Assembly (NCBI GenBank): GCA_904502025.1 | Contig: CAJGDJ010000007.1 | Coordinates: forward strand, 1 to 64,000 | Source: an uncultured Muribaculaceae bacterium | GTDB lineage: Bacteria > Bacteroidota > Bacteroidia > Bacteroidales > Muribaculaceae | Direction: 5' to 3' | Length of the DNA stretch: 64,000 bases | In this document: positions 33,364 through 41,278 of the stretch, in pieces | Position numbering within the stretch: position 1 is the first letter of the stretch | How the letters are laid out: each line of letters begins with the position of its first letter | Position numbers and translations under genes: made by a program | The notes under the pieces: model-generated | Database searches by the model: none | What the model saw: the letters and a program-made list of their open reading frames with translations, nothing else | What the model was told of the DNA's origin: nothing

Positions 33364-34962
33364 ATGAAAATATTGCTTCCTCCCAAGAAAGACAAAACTC
33401 GCGAAGAAATCGCCATCGGTAACCGACAAATCACCATTATCGGAGCCAATGGTGCAGGGAAAACCCGTTTTACCGAAAGGCTCATCAACGATCTGCAAGG
33501 ACAAGCTTTTCGCATGTCGATAATATCAGCCCTTTATGATTCGCGAGAGTTTGACTCTCTTCCTGGTTCTATCGACATGCTTTACAAAGAGTCGATTGAA
33601 CGTAGCAATCTTTTAAGAAACGACAATTCTTCACAAGCCGAACGTCTAATGTCGCTACTCTTTCAAGAGGAGATGCTCAACCTCATTTCTTACAAAGTTT
33701 CTCTCTCCGAAAAACCCGAAGCCAAACTTCAGCCTACGAAACTCGACAAAGTAATTGAGGTGTGGCAAGAAATTTTCCCCGGAAGTAAAATTCTTATTGA
33801 GGGAGGCAAAATGCTCATTTCGCGCGACTGCGACACAACTTGCTACTCATCAGTAAAACTATCAGCAGGAGAACGTGCTGTGATGTATTATGTGGGGGCA
33901 ACCCTATTTGCGATGAAGAACGCCATTATATTTATTGATAATCCCGGCATATTCCTACATCAGTCTATCACTAAATCTCTTTGGGATCGCATTGAGCAAC
34001 TACGCCCCGATTGTACGTTCATCTACACTACCCACGATATTGACTTTGCGTCATCACGCACCGACAATACGGTTATATGGGTGAGAGAATATGATGCCAC
34101 CGATGGAATTTGGGATTACGATATACTTCCCGACCACGCCGAGCTATCAGACGATATTTATCTAACCATCATCGGAGCTCGCAAACCGGTTCTCTTCATA
34201 GAAGGGGACGGAGTGCATTCAATCGATTCAAAATTATATCCATTGATATTCCCTCAATACACCGTAAAATCGCTTGGAAGCTGCAATAAAGTGATTGAAG
34301 CCACTCGTGCATTTAACGATTTGAGGACATTTCACAAAATGGACAGCTATGGCATAGTTGACCGTGATCGTCGCGACGATGGAGAGGTAAAATATCTACG
34401 GACAAGGAAAATTTTAGTCCCTAATGTTGCTGAAATAGAAAACATTTTAATGCTTGAAGAGGTGATACGCACAGTTGCTACTCGCCACAAAAAAGATGAA
34501 CATAAAGTTTTTGCCAAAGTAAAAGCATCTATTCTTGACTTATTCAAGCAAGAAGTTAAACAACAAGCTTTGATGCACACTCGCCACCGAGTGAAACGCA
34601 CCCTTGAATATCGCATCGATGGGCGATTCAACAACATCAACTCACTTGAAGATCACATCAATGACCTTGTAAAAGAGATTAATCCTCGTGGCATGTATGA
34701 AGCTTTTTGCCGAGAATTTCATGGATATGTTGCAAGTGGTGATTACCAAAACGTGTTGCGAGTATTTAATCGCAAATCGATGATTCCGTCGAGTAATGTA
34801 AGCAATCTATGTGGATTAAGCAATAAGGAAGCTTATATTCGCACTGTAATAAACATATTAAAGCAAAACGGCAGAGATGCTCAACGCATTCGTAATGCTG
34901 TAATTAAATGTTTTGGCCTTGACGACAACAATCTCAACGCATTAAAAACAGAAGCCCAATAA
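33364..34962 (+). CDS. ABC-type ATPase fused to a TOPRIM-like DUF4435 domain
   Basis: The protein has 532 residues. The N-terminal half is an ABC/AAA-type ATPase: Walker A 'GANGAGKT' (27-34), signature-like 'LSAGERA' (from 166) and Walker B 'AIIFIDNPGIFLH', where the usual catalytic Glu is Asn; a 'YTTHDIDFASS' switch follows. From ~275 there is a TOPRIM-like segment with 'VLFIEGDGVHSID' and 'YGIVDRDRRDDGEV', the acidic pattern of OLD-type nucleases, then a basic helical tail. ATPase plus TOPRIM is the plan of OLD and related defence nucleases, but no reverse transcriptase, helicase or restriction gene is adjacent. The next gene is menA, 23 bases downstream, so a housekeeping DNA role is equally possible. 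Confidence 0.75.
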   Translation: MKILLPPKKDKTREEIAIGNRQITIIGANGAGKTRFTERLINDLQGQAFRMSIISALYDSREFDSLPGSIDMLYKESIERSNLLRNDNSSQAERLMSLLFQEEMLNLISYKVSLSEKPEAKLQPTKLDKVIEVWQEIFPGSKILIEGGKMLISRDCDTTCYSSVKLSAGERAVMYYVGATLFAMKNAIIFIDNPGIFLHQSITKSLWDRIEQLRPDCTFIYTTHDIDFASSRTDNTVIWVREYDATDGIWDYDILPDHAELSDDIYLTIIGARKPVLFIEGDGVHSIDSKLYPLIFPQYTVKSLGSCNKVIEATRAFNDLRTFHKMDSYGIVDRDRRDDGEVKYLRTRKILVPNVAEIENILMLEEVIRTVATRHKKDEHKVFAKVKASILDLFKQEVKQQALMHTRHRVKRTLEYRIDGRFNNINSLEDHINDLVKEINPRGMYEAFCREFHGYVASGDYQNVLRVFNRKSMIPSSNVSNLCGLSNKEAYIRTVINILKQNGRDAQRIRNAVIKCFGLDDNNLNALKTEAQ

Positions 34963-34985
34963 TCAACCAAAATAGATTTAACAAA

Positions 34986-35855
34986 ATGATAAAACATTGG
35001 ATAGAAGCAATGCGACTTCGTACACTCCCGGTTTCGCTCGCAGGAGTTGTTATGGCATGGGGCTTCAATTTCCTAAACAATAATTTCAACCTCACGCCGG
35101 CAATTTTATGTTTGCTATTTGCACTATTGGCTCAAATAGCATCAAATTTTGCCAACGAATACTACGACTTCAAGTCGGGTTTAGATCGTAAAGGTCGCGA
35201 TGGGCATCGTCGCGGTGTTACCGAAGGAGACATTACTCCTCGTGCCATGAAAATTGCCACATTTGGCACTTTGGCAGAGGCTTGTGCTGTGGGGTGCTCG
35301 CTACTCTTTTGGGGCGAATGGTGGCTATTGCCGATAGGAATTTTCATTGCTCTTGGTGCAATGGCATATAGTGCAGGGCCCTACCCTCTTTCTCGGCATG
35401 GATTGGGCGAAGTGGCTGTATTATTTTTCTTTGGCATCATTCCTGTAACCCTCACCTATTACGTGCAATCGCATGAATGGGACATTGATGTATTATTGGC
35501 TTCTATTGCCGTAGGACTTATGGGTGCAAACGTACTTATAGTCAATAACTATCGCGACTATGACGATGACCGCTATGTTGGCAAAAATACCCTTGCTGTT
35601 ATATTTGGACGTAACACAGTGGCAAACTTATATCTTTTTAACGGATATATCGCAGTAGCATTAATGATTGGCACATGGTTGACGCTCCCACTATGGGCGT
35701 TGGCTATACCGGCAATATACCTCATTGCCCACACCTCGATATGGTGGCAACTCCGACTTCGCACAGGTTCACGCCTCAACCCACTTCTCGGCATGACCGC
35801 CATGGCAATGGCCGCCTATTCCCTTGCTTTTGCAATAGTAGCATTATTAGGATAA
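34986..35855 (+). CDS. menA: 1,4-dihydroxy-2-naphthoate polyprenyltransferase
   Basis: MenA attaches the polyprenyl tail in menaquinone synthesis at the inner membrane. This is a UbiA-family protein of 289 residues with about nine helices and both prenyl-diphosphate motifs: 'NFANEYYDFKSGLDR' and 'VNNYRDYDDDRYVGKNT'. 'FGRNTVANLY' follows as in MenA. No other men gene is in the window. It is co-directional with the ATPase-TOPRIM gene and ends in a terminator. Confidence 0.93.
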   Translation: MIKHWIEAMRLRTLPVSLAGVVMAWGFNFLNNNFNLTPAILCLLFALLAQIASNFANEYYDFKSGLDRKGRDGHRRGVTEGDITPRAMKIATFGTLAEACAVGCSLLFWGEWWLLPIGIFIALGAMAYSAGPYPLSRHGLGEVAVLFFFGIIPVTLTYYVQSHEWDIDVLLASIAVGLMGANVLIVNNYRDYDDDRYVGKNTLAVIFGRNTVANLYLFNGYIAVALMIGTWLTLPLWALAIPAIYLIAHTSIWWQLRLRTGSRLNPLLGMTAMAMAAYSLAFAIVALLG

Positions 35856-35880
35856 AGTCGCTGATGAGACTATAAACAAG

Positions 35881-35919
35881 CTAATCTCGTCAAAATATGA
35901 CGAGATTAGTCTTTTTATT
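35881..35919 (+). terminator. Terminator after menA
   Basis: CTAATCTCGTC (35881-35891) pairs with GACGAGATTAG (35899-35909), followed by TCTTTTTATT. It may also serve the convergent barrel-protein gene ending at 35955. Confidence 0.88.
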
Positions 35920-35954
35920 CACTGCAATATAGGATTAAAGCAATCTATACATTC

Positions 35955-36500
35955 TTAAAAATTATAATAGATGCCCAAACTTAAAGAATTATTATTCACA
36001 TTAAATCCAAACGCTTCATAAGCATTTTCAACCTTTTGATATCCGATAAATCCTAATTTTGCTACTAACCCAACCTTATCTGACATTACGAACTTGACTC
36101 CTGGTCTAAACCCAATATAAAATTTAATTTGAGAGTCATCTAAAATTTCGCCATCAGCAAATTCAGCATACCCAACACCAAATCCACCTTCAACAAAAAA
36201 AGAGACTTTATCACTATTAGCAAATGTCCAACGAATATATGGTTCAACAGTTATCATATGTGCAGTTTCATTATCAAAATTCAACAAATTCTCACTTAAC
36301 GATATTGCCACATCAAACCTTTTATTGTAGGAGTAACCAACTTCAGGAGCAATCGAAAATGTTGTAATTGTTTTAGAATCCACTAAATCTGGCTTTACTA
36401 CATCTAATCCCAACGAACCCCCAATCCACACTTGGGCATTTGAAGCTACTGACACAAATAATGCAACTAATAAAAATACATTTCTCATAATAACAATCAT
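35955..36500 (-). CDS. Small outer-membrane beta-barrel protein
   Basis: The signal peptide ends SVASNAQ. The mature part (~155 residues) has alternating strands such as 'VWIGGSLGLDV', 'FSIAPEVGYSY', 'ITVEPYIRWTF', 'VSFFVEGGFGVGY' and a C-terminal aromatic 'LGIYYNF', the pattern of OmpX/OmpW-sized eight-stranded barrels. The start could be 36500 (MIVIMRN) or the better signal-peptide start MRN at 36488. No partner gene. A long structured leader on the same strand (36540-36876) precedes it, so its expression may be RNA-controlled. Confidence 0.8.
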   Translation of the reverse strand: MIVIMRNVFLLVALFVSVASNAQVWIGGSLGLDVVKPDLVDSKTITTFSIAPEVGYSYNKRFDVAISLSENLLNFDNETAHMITVEPYIRWTFANSDKVSFFVEGGFGVGYAEFADGEILDDSQIKFYIGFRPGVKFVMSDKVGLVAKLGFIGYQKVENAYEAFGFNVNNNSLSLGIYYNF

Positions 36501-36539
36501 TTATTACTATGACTCTCAAATAGCATTTCTATAACCAAC

Positions 36540-36876
36540 AAAAAAAGCGTGAGAGCCATACTTATTGCTCGTCCCGCTTTTCGAGGCTCTGGAATGCCCA
36601 TCACTGTAGAACGAGCAATACAGAAGCCTCACGCAGAATATGATATATAATCAAACAACCATAGCAATTGTTCAATTCATTATATACATATCCACAAAGG
36701 CACCTACTATTGCCTCATTCTTGGCAGTGATTGAAATTTTCCAGATTTCGAAAAGCCAAGAAAGAGCGTAAGTAAACGCTTTTCTAAAATTATGTTTGCA
36801 CCCACCCACATAACCCACATCGGGGTTGACTCAAACAAGTTTCGTCACTGCCGACGGCGGTCTGCAAGCGATATGC
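36540..36876 (-). ncRNA. Structured leader or small RNA with pseudoknot and terminator
   Basis: A good promoter (36881-36911) would start a minus-strand RNA at ~36876. It holds hairpins AGCGT/ACGCT (36780-36765) and TTCTTGGC/GCCAAGAA (36762-36718), then a 3' module. There GCGTGAG (36634-36628) pairs with CTCACGC (36553-36547) followed by seven T, a terminator enclosing TATTGCTCGT/ACGAGCAATA (36620-36611 with 36572-36563). GAGGCTTCTG (36630-36621) can also pair with CAGAGCCTC (36591-36583) in the loop, forming an H-type pseudoknot that competes with the terminator stem. It ends ~50 bases before the barrel-protein gene. It could be a riboswitch-like leader or an independent RNA; I recognise no known class. 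Unpaired parts show no gene. Confidence 0.5.
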
Positions 36877-36880
36877 ATCG

Positions 36881-36911
36881 CAAAGTTAATTATTTATTCC
36901 TAATAAACAAC
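36881..36911 (-). promoter_or_regulatory. Promoter of the structured leader RNA
   Basis: On the minus strand GTTG (36911-36908), 19 bases and TAACTTTG (36888-36881) match the consensus. The matching plus-strand gene at 36986 has TAAATTTG at 36973-36980, only five bases before its ATG. Confidence 0.65.
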
Positions 36912-36985
36912 CATTTTTACCACTTTTCAAAATTCACAACAAAACCACAGCTACTATATTCAATTAAATTGTGTAAATTTGCAGT

Positions 36986-38410
36986 ATGGACTTTCTCATA
37001 AAACTTAAAAGTGATCATTTGCGATATCGTGAGGCTAAGATTCACAACCCTCACCGAGTGATAATTCCCCGTGGTGTTACTGCATTTATGGGTCCAAATG
37101 GAGCAGGAAAAACTATGCTCGGTAATATAATAGAAAAAGGGTGGAATTTCTGCACAAATAGCATTGAGGGATATCGTGAACGATTGAAAATTAAGAAAAT
37201 CGAATTTGCCGATATTCATTCGCTTGCCGGATTTAAAGTGGAGTATTACCAACAACGCTTTGAGTCGATGATGAATGATGAAGTCCCTACGGTTGCAGAG
37301 ATTTTTCATAATCGAATAAACACTGACCGTTGGCAAGAATTGGCAACCGAACTCCGACTTAAAGATATTGAGTCTAAGCATATAAATTTCCTCTCAAGTG
37401 GAGAAACTCGCAAGTTACTTATAGTGAATATGCTCTTTGACTTGCCCGATGTGTTGATTCTTGACAATCCATACATAGGTCTTGATGCAGCCTCACGCGA
37501 AATTCTCAACGGCACAATAAAACTAATTGCGAATCAAGGCGTATCGATAATTTTATTGCTTTGCAATCCGGTTGATTTACCTCCATGTATTGACTGTGTC
37601 ATTCCAATGCTCAACATGGAAATACAAGAGGCTGTGATGCGACAAGGAACAGAGATAAAACAATTTCAACAATCGTTTTATTATCTTTTTGACTATGCCA
37701 TAGACCTCGACAACCTCCCATCTCGTCCTTCACGAGTCTATAATGCCGATGATACAGATGTAGTATTATCACTCAATCATTGCAAAGTAAAATATGGCTC
37801 TCGCACCATTATTAACGATGTATCTTGGACTATTAAAAATAGAGAATGTTGGGCATTATTTGGGCCAAATGGTTCTGGAAAATCCACCCTATTGAGTCTT
37901 GTTCATGCCGATAATCCACAAGGATATTCCAACGACATCACCCTCTTTGACCGCCAAAGAGGTAGTGGCGAAAGTATTTGGGATATAAAATGTCGCATTG
38001 GATACATTTCGCCCGAAATGCACCTATACTTTAATGGTAGCGGTGATATAAAAACAATTGTAGCACAAGGGTTGAATGACACGGTTGGATTATTTTGCCA
38101 AGTAAAGCCTCATCAAATGGAACGAGCCATGCATTGGTTGCGACTACTTCATATCGAACATCTTGCCGACCGTCGATTTAATACACTCTCGGCCGGAGAA
38201 CAGAGATTGGTGTTACTTGCTCGCACGTTTATCAAGCACCCTCAGCTACTAATTCTCGACGAACCCCTACATGGGCTTGATACTGCTCGCAAACGTAGCA
38301 TTCGTGGCATCATCAACCACCTCGTGGCACGCGATGGAATCACACTCATTTACGTTACGCACTACCTACCCGAAGTGCCTGAATGTGTAACCCACACCAA
38401 GACACTCTAA
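36986..38410 (+). CDS. Tandem ABC ATPase (ModF-like), no transport partner
   Basis: Two ATP-binding cassettes in one 474-residue chain. Cassette 1: Walker A 'GPNGAGKT' (36-43), signature 'FLSSGETRKL' (~134), Walker B 'PDVLILDNPYIGLD', where the catalytic Glu is Asn. Cassette 2: Walker A 'GPNGSGKSTL' (~293), signature 'LSAGEQRLVLLAR', Walker B 'PQLLILDEPLHGLD' and 'YVTHYLPEVPE' switch His. There is no membrane domain and no permease gene nearby. This matches the ModF-like group of soluble twin-cassette proteins, whose role is poorly known. The degenerate first site implies one hydrolytic site. Confidence 0.85.
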   Translation: MDFLIKLKSDHLRYREAKIHNPHRVIIPRGVTAFMGPNGAGKTMLGNIIEKGWNFCTNSIEGYRERLKIKKIEFADIHSLAGFKVEYYQQRFESMMNDEVPTVAEIFHNRINTDRWQELATELRLKDIESKHINFLSSGETRKLLIVNMLFDLPDVLILDNPYIGLDAASREILNGTIKLIANQGVSIILLLCNPVDLPPCIDCVIPMLNMEIQEAVMRQGTEIKQFQQSFYYLFDYAIDLDNLPSRPSRVYNADDTDVVLSLNHCKVKYGSRTIINDVSWTIKNRECWALFGPNGSGKSTLLSLVHADNPQGYSNDITLFDRQRGSGESIWDIKCRIGYISPEMHLYFNGSGDIKTIVAQGLNDTVGLFCQVKPHQMERAMHWLRLLHIEHLADRRFNTLSAGEQRLVLLARTFIKHPQLLILDEPLHGLDTARKRSIRGIINHLVARDGITLIYVTHYLPEVPECVTHTKTL

Positions 38411-38439
38411 CTCAACAATTTCATTCTAAAAATCAAAGA

Positions 38440-41172
38440 CTAATACCACGTTATGACATCGGCCGGCGATGAACGTTTGTCGTATTTCAAATCTGAAAGC
38501 ATCGATGACTTAACAGAAATGTGGAAGTTGTATGATTTGTAAGGACCTACAGGCACGAAGCTTGCACGCATAGTAAAGCAGTGCAAATCTCGTGATATAT
38601 TACAATTCATATATGCAATTTTGTTGGTATCAAAATTATAACTTGCCGTAAAACCAAAATTCCAATTTTTCGTTGGACGGATATTACCTGAGAAGCTCAA
38701 ATTTTGGGTTATTTTCCCTTTGTACTCAAGCTTTTCCTTGTCAAACTCTCCATATCCATAGTTTATTGAATAATTAAGTGTCAAATTCCAGGGCACTGAC
38801 CATTTCATATAACCATCTTCATCGGTTGGAATGTCCGACTTCTTTTTTGAATATGGCGAACGTGATTCTTGTTCAGGGGCTTCTTGACTTTCCTCCCCTG
38901 TATCAATCGATTCGTCTTCATTCTCGGGAGGAGTAGCGGCATCTTCTTTCGGTTTTCGCTTAAATGTATCATTATTAAACGTATATGAGAATGAAGTACC
39001 GGTACTCGACAATCGCCCCCAGCCTTTACCTACTTCCCAACGGGGAATATTAACCCTTACCGGATTGCCATATTCATTAAGTTGATATGTGTAAACGTCC
39101 CAAACTGCCGACAAATTAAGATTGAAACTTTTAGTCAGACGAAGATTTATCGAAGTATTAAGGTTACTCCAATTCAACGAGTCGGCAGCAAAGTTATAAC
39201 TTTGCGATATGGTAAAATTCTCAATTAATGATATTTTCTTTTCTCCGATACTATCATTATCGGTTCGCACCTTCATCTCTACATTGTTTGATAAAGCAAC
39301 CGACAATGCTCCTGTTTTACCTTGTCCCGGAACTCCAAACAAGCTATTTGGGTAGTAAGAATATTTACGTTCTTTTTCATTCCCATTCACATCGACATAT
39401 TGATATGAGCCATAATATCCCCAAAATTTTGATGAAAAGTCGGGCGATGCCGAAAATGAAATTGTAGGCGTGAGCACATGACGAATCATTTTCACTTTCT
39501 TTCCCAAGAAAGGCAATGGCTGATAAAAACCATAAATCTTTGTATTCAACGACATTGATGCCGAAAAGTCAAATACATTATAGAATCCGTATGTAGTATC
39601 ACACACCTCAGCAGCCGCATTAGGATCCCATTGACGACTCACCTTGTTAGTGTACATGCGGTCGGCCATTGATATTTGAGGTGTAATATTTATATACTTA
39701 AACAAATTAAATGTAGCCGAAATGGGAACTGAGTGTTTCATTCCATTTCGCCAATCCTTAATCAAACTTTTTTGAAAAAATTCGTTTTGTTTTGCTGTCA
39801 ACGAGTTTTGAAATTGCCCCGAATATGACATTCTGATTTTTTCATACCATTTTTCTTCCCCTATCGCCTTTTTACGCTTAAATGGATTTAATTGCGACAT
39901 TGTGATGGTAAAGTTCGGAAACGAGACACTCAAAGTTGAGTCTTGTGTGCGTTGTGATACATTTAGCGTTGTTGCCAACGACCATTTTGATTGAGGAAAA
40001 CGATATGACAAGTTTACCGAACTACTCTTTGTGTTTTCAGTAAATGCGTTGCTATAATAGCTATTCATATCATTTCGATTATATCCACTGGTCGCAAAGT
40101 TTATACTTGCCGAAAGGTTCAAATTTGGATTTGCTTTTGCATCTTGTGTGTGATTCCATAGCACTTGAAAGTTGGTTTGTTTTGTATAGTCGGGCATTCC
40201 CTTATCTCCATATACCGATTTAAGGTAACTCAAATCAAAAGAACCCGAATATTTATATCGCTTCACATAATTAGAACGAGCTTTAAGCCCCCAAGACCCT
40301 TTTGTGTAAATCTCACCGGTAAGAGCTAAGTCGATATTGTCATTTATTGCAAAATAATATCCTCCATCTCTCAAATAAAACCCTCGTTGATAGTCATCAC
40401 CGAAAGTTGGAAAAATTACACCTGATGAATATTTTTCAGAGAATGGAAAGTATCCAAACGGGACTGCCAATGGCAAAGGTAATCCAGCCAACACCATATA
40501 TGCAGGGCCCACAACAATATCTTTTTTAGGTCGCATCTTCCCTTTTGTTACTTGAAAATAGAAGTGTGGACAATCGTGATTATCACAAGTTGTATAGCGA
40601 CCGTTTTTTATGTAATAATTATCTTCGGCATCTTTTTTTGTTTCACCTCCGGTAAGATAGCCTTCTCCTTGCTCTGTTATAACGTTGGTAATATAGCCTT
40701 TTTTTGTTTTGAAGTTATACTTCATGGTCTCGGTTTCGTAAGTTACACCGCCCTCATCAAAAATCGGCTTCCCAATCCACTCACCCAATGTATCTTTACG
40801 ACCTATAGCATATACCAAACTGCTATCCATATCCATGTCGATTTGGTCGGCATCAAGCTTCAAATTACCATACACCACATTTCCCTTACCATACATGTAA
40901 ATGCGATTTCGACCGGTCATTACAATTGAATCACTTGAAGAGAAAACCACTTGATTATCAAGATCAACTTTCTCTTTGCGAATGCGTATATATTTGGTGT
41001 TTTTAATTGAATCAACAGTGGTTACAGGTATTATTGAATCAACATCTAAGCTATCAACAATCACAATAGAATCAACATCGGCAACAACATCTCCACTTTG
41101 GGGCGATTGTGCACCAACATTGAATGTAAGTAACATCAAGAATGCTAATATATAGAATTGAGTACGGCTCAA
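38440..41172 (-). CDS. lptD: LPS-assembly outer-membrane protein, Bacteroidetes LptD type
   Basis: LptD inserts lipopolysaccharide into the outer leaflet of the outer membrane. The order is signal peptide (TFNVGAQ), an OstA-like jellyroll segment (about 70-200, 'FSSSDSIVMTGRNRIYMYGKGNVVYG') and a large barrel (about 210-910). The cysteine pair 'YTTCDNHDCPHFYF' sits before the barrel, and there is an acidic linker near 'PENEDESIDTGEESQEAPEQ'. The start appears to be TTG at 41172: an in-frame stop lies two codons upstream and the first ATG would cut the signal peptide. It has 910 residues, which is typical for the phylum, and is preceded by its own -7 box. Confidence 0.9.
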   Translation of the reverse strand: MSRTQFYILAFLMLLTFNVGAQSPQSGDVVADVDSIVIVDSLDVDSIIPVTTVDSIKNTKYIRIRKEKVDLDNQVVFSSSDSIVMTGRNRIYMYGKGNVVYGNLKLDADQIDMDMDSSLVYAIGRKDTLGEWIGKPIFDEGGVTYETETMKYNFKTKKGYITNVITEQGEGYLTGGETKKDAEDNYYIKNGRYTTCDNHDCPHFYFQVTKGKMRPKKDIVVGPAYMVLAGLPLPLAVPFGYFPFSEKYSSGVIFPTFGDDYQRGFYLRDGGYYFAINDNIDLALTGEIYTKGSWGLKARSNYVKRYKYSGSFDLSYLKSVYGDKGMPDYTKQTNFQVLWNHTQDAKANPNLNLSASINFATSGYNRNDMNSYYSNAFTENTKSSSVNLSYRFPQSKWSLATTLNVSQRTQDSTLSVSFPNFTITMSQLNPFKRKKAIGEEKWYEKIRMSYSGQFQNSLTAKQNEFFQKSLIKDWRNGMKHSVPISATFNLFKYINITPQISMADRMYTNKVSRQWDPNAAAEVCDTTYGFYNVFDFSASMSLNTKIYGFYQPLPFLGKKVKMIRHVLTPTISFSASPDFSSKFWGYYGSYQYVDVNGNEKERKYSYYPNSLFGVPGQGKTGALSVALSNNVEMKVRTDNDSIGEKKISLIENFTISQSYNFAADSLNWSNLNTSINLRLTKSFNLNLSAVWDVYTYQLNEYGNPVRVNIPRWEVGKGWGRLSSTGTSFSYTFNNDTFKRKPKEDAATPPENEDESIDTGEESQEAPEQESRSPYSKKKSDIPTDEDGYMKWSVPWNLTLNYSINYGYGEFDKEKLEYKGKITQNLSFSGNIRPTKNWNFGFTASYNFDTNKIAYMNCNISRDLHCFTMRASFVPVGPYKSYNFHISVKSSMLSDLKYDKRSSPADVITWY

Positions 41173-41198
41173 ATGTTATTCCACTTTATTTCAAGGTG

Positions 41199-41206
41199 CA
41201 AAGATA
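41199..41206 (-). promoter_or_regulatory. -7 box of lptD
   Basis: TATCTTTG on the minus strand matches TAnnTTTG exactly, about 26 bases before the TTG start at 41172. No clear -33 element. The distance supports the TTG start. Confidence 0.5.
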
Positions 41207-41278
41207 GTAAATTGACACGTATTTACAGCCCTTTAACCCTATTTTAACCGCGAAAATTAGTTTTTTTAATACATTGCA

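Noticed and set aside
36540..36876. tmRNA or RNase P RNA in the 36.5-36.9 kb intergenic region
   Set aside because: No GGTTCGA/CCA tRNA-like end or resume codon frame for tmRNA, and none of the conserved RNase P blocks (such as GAGGAAAGTCC) were found.
33364..38410. A defence island built around the ATPase-TOPRIM protein and the twin ABC ATPase
   Set aside because: The genes between are menA and a barrel protein, there are no mobility genes, and neither ATPase has a known defence partner next to it.
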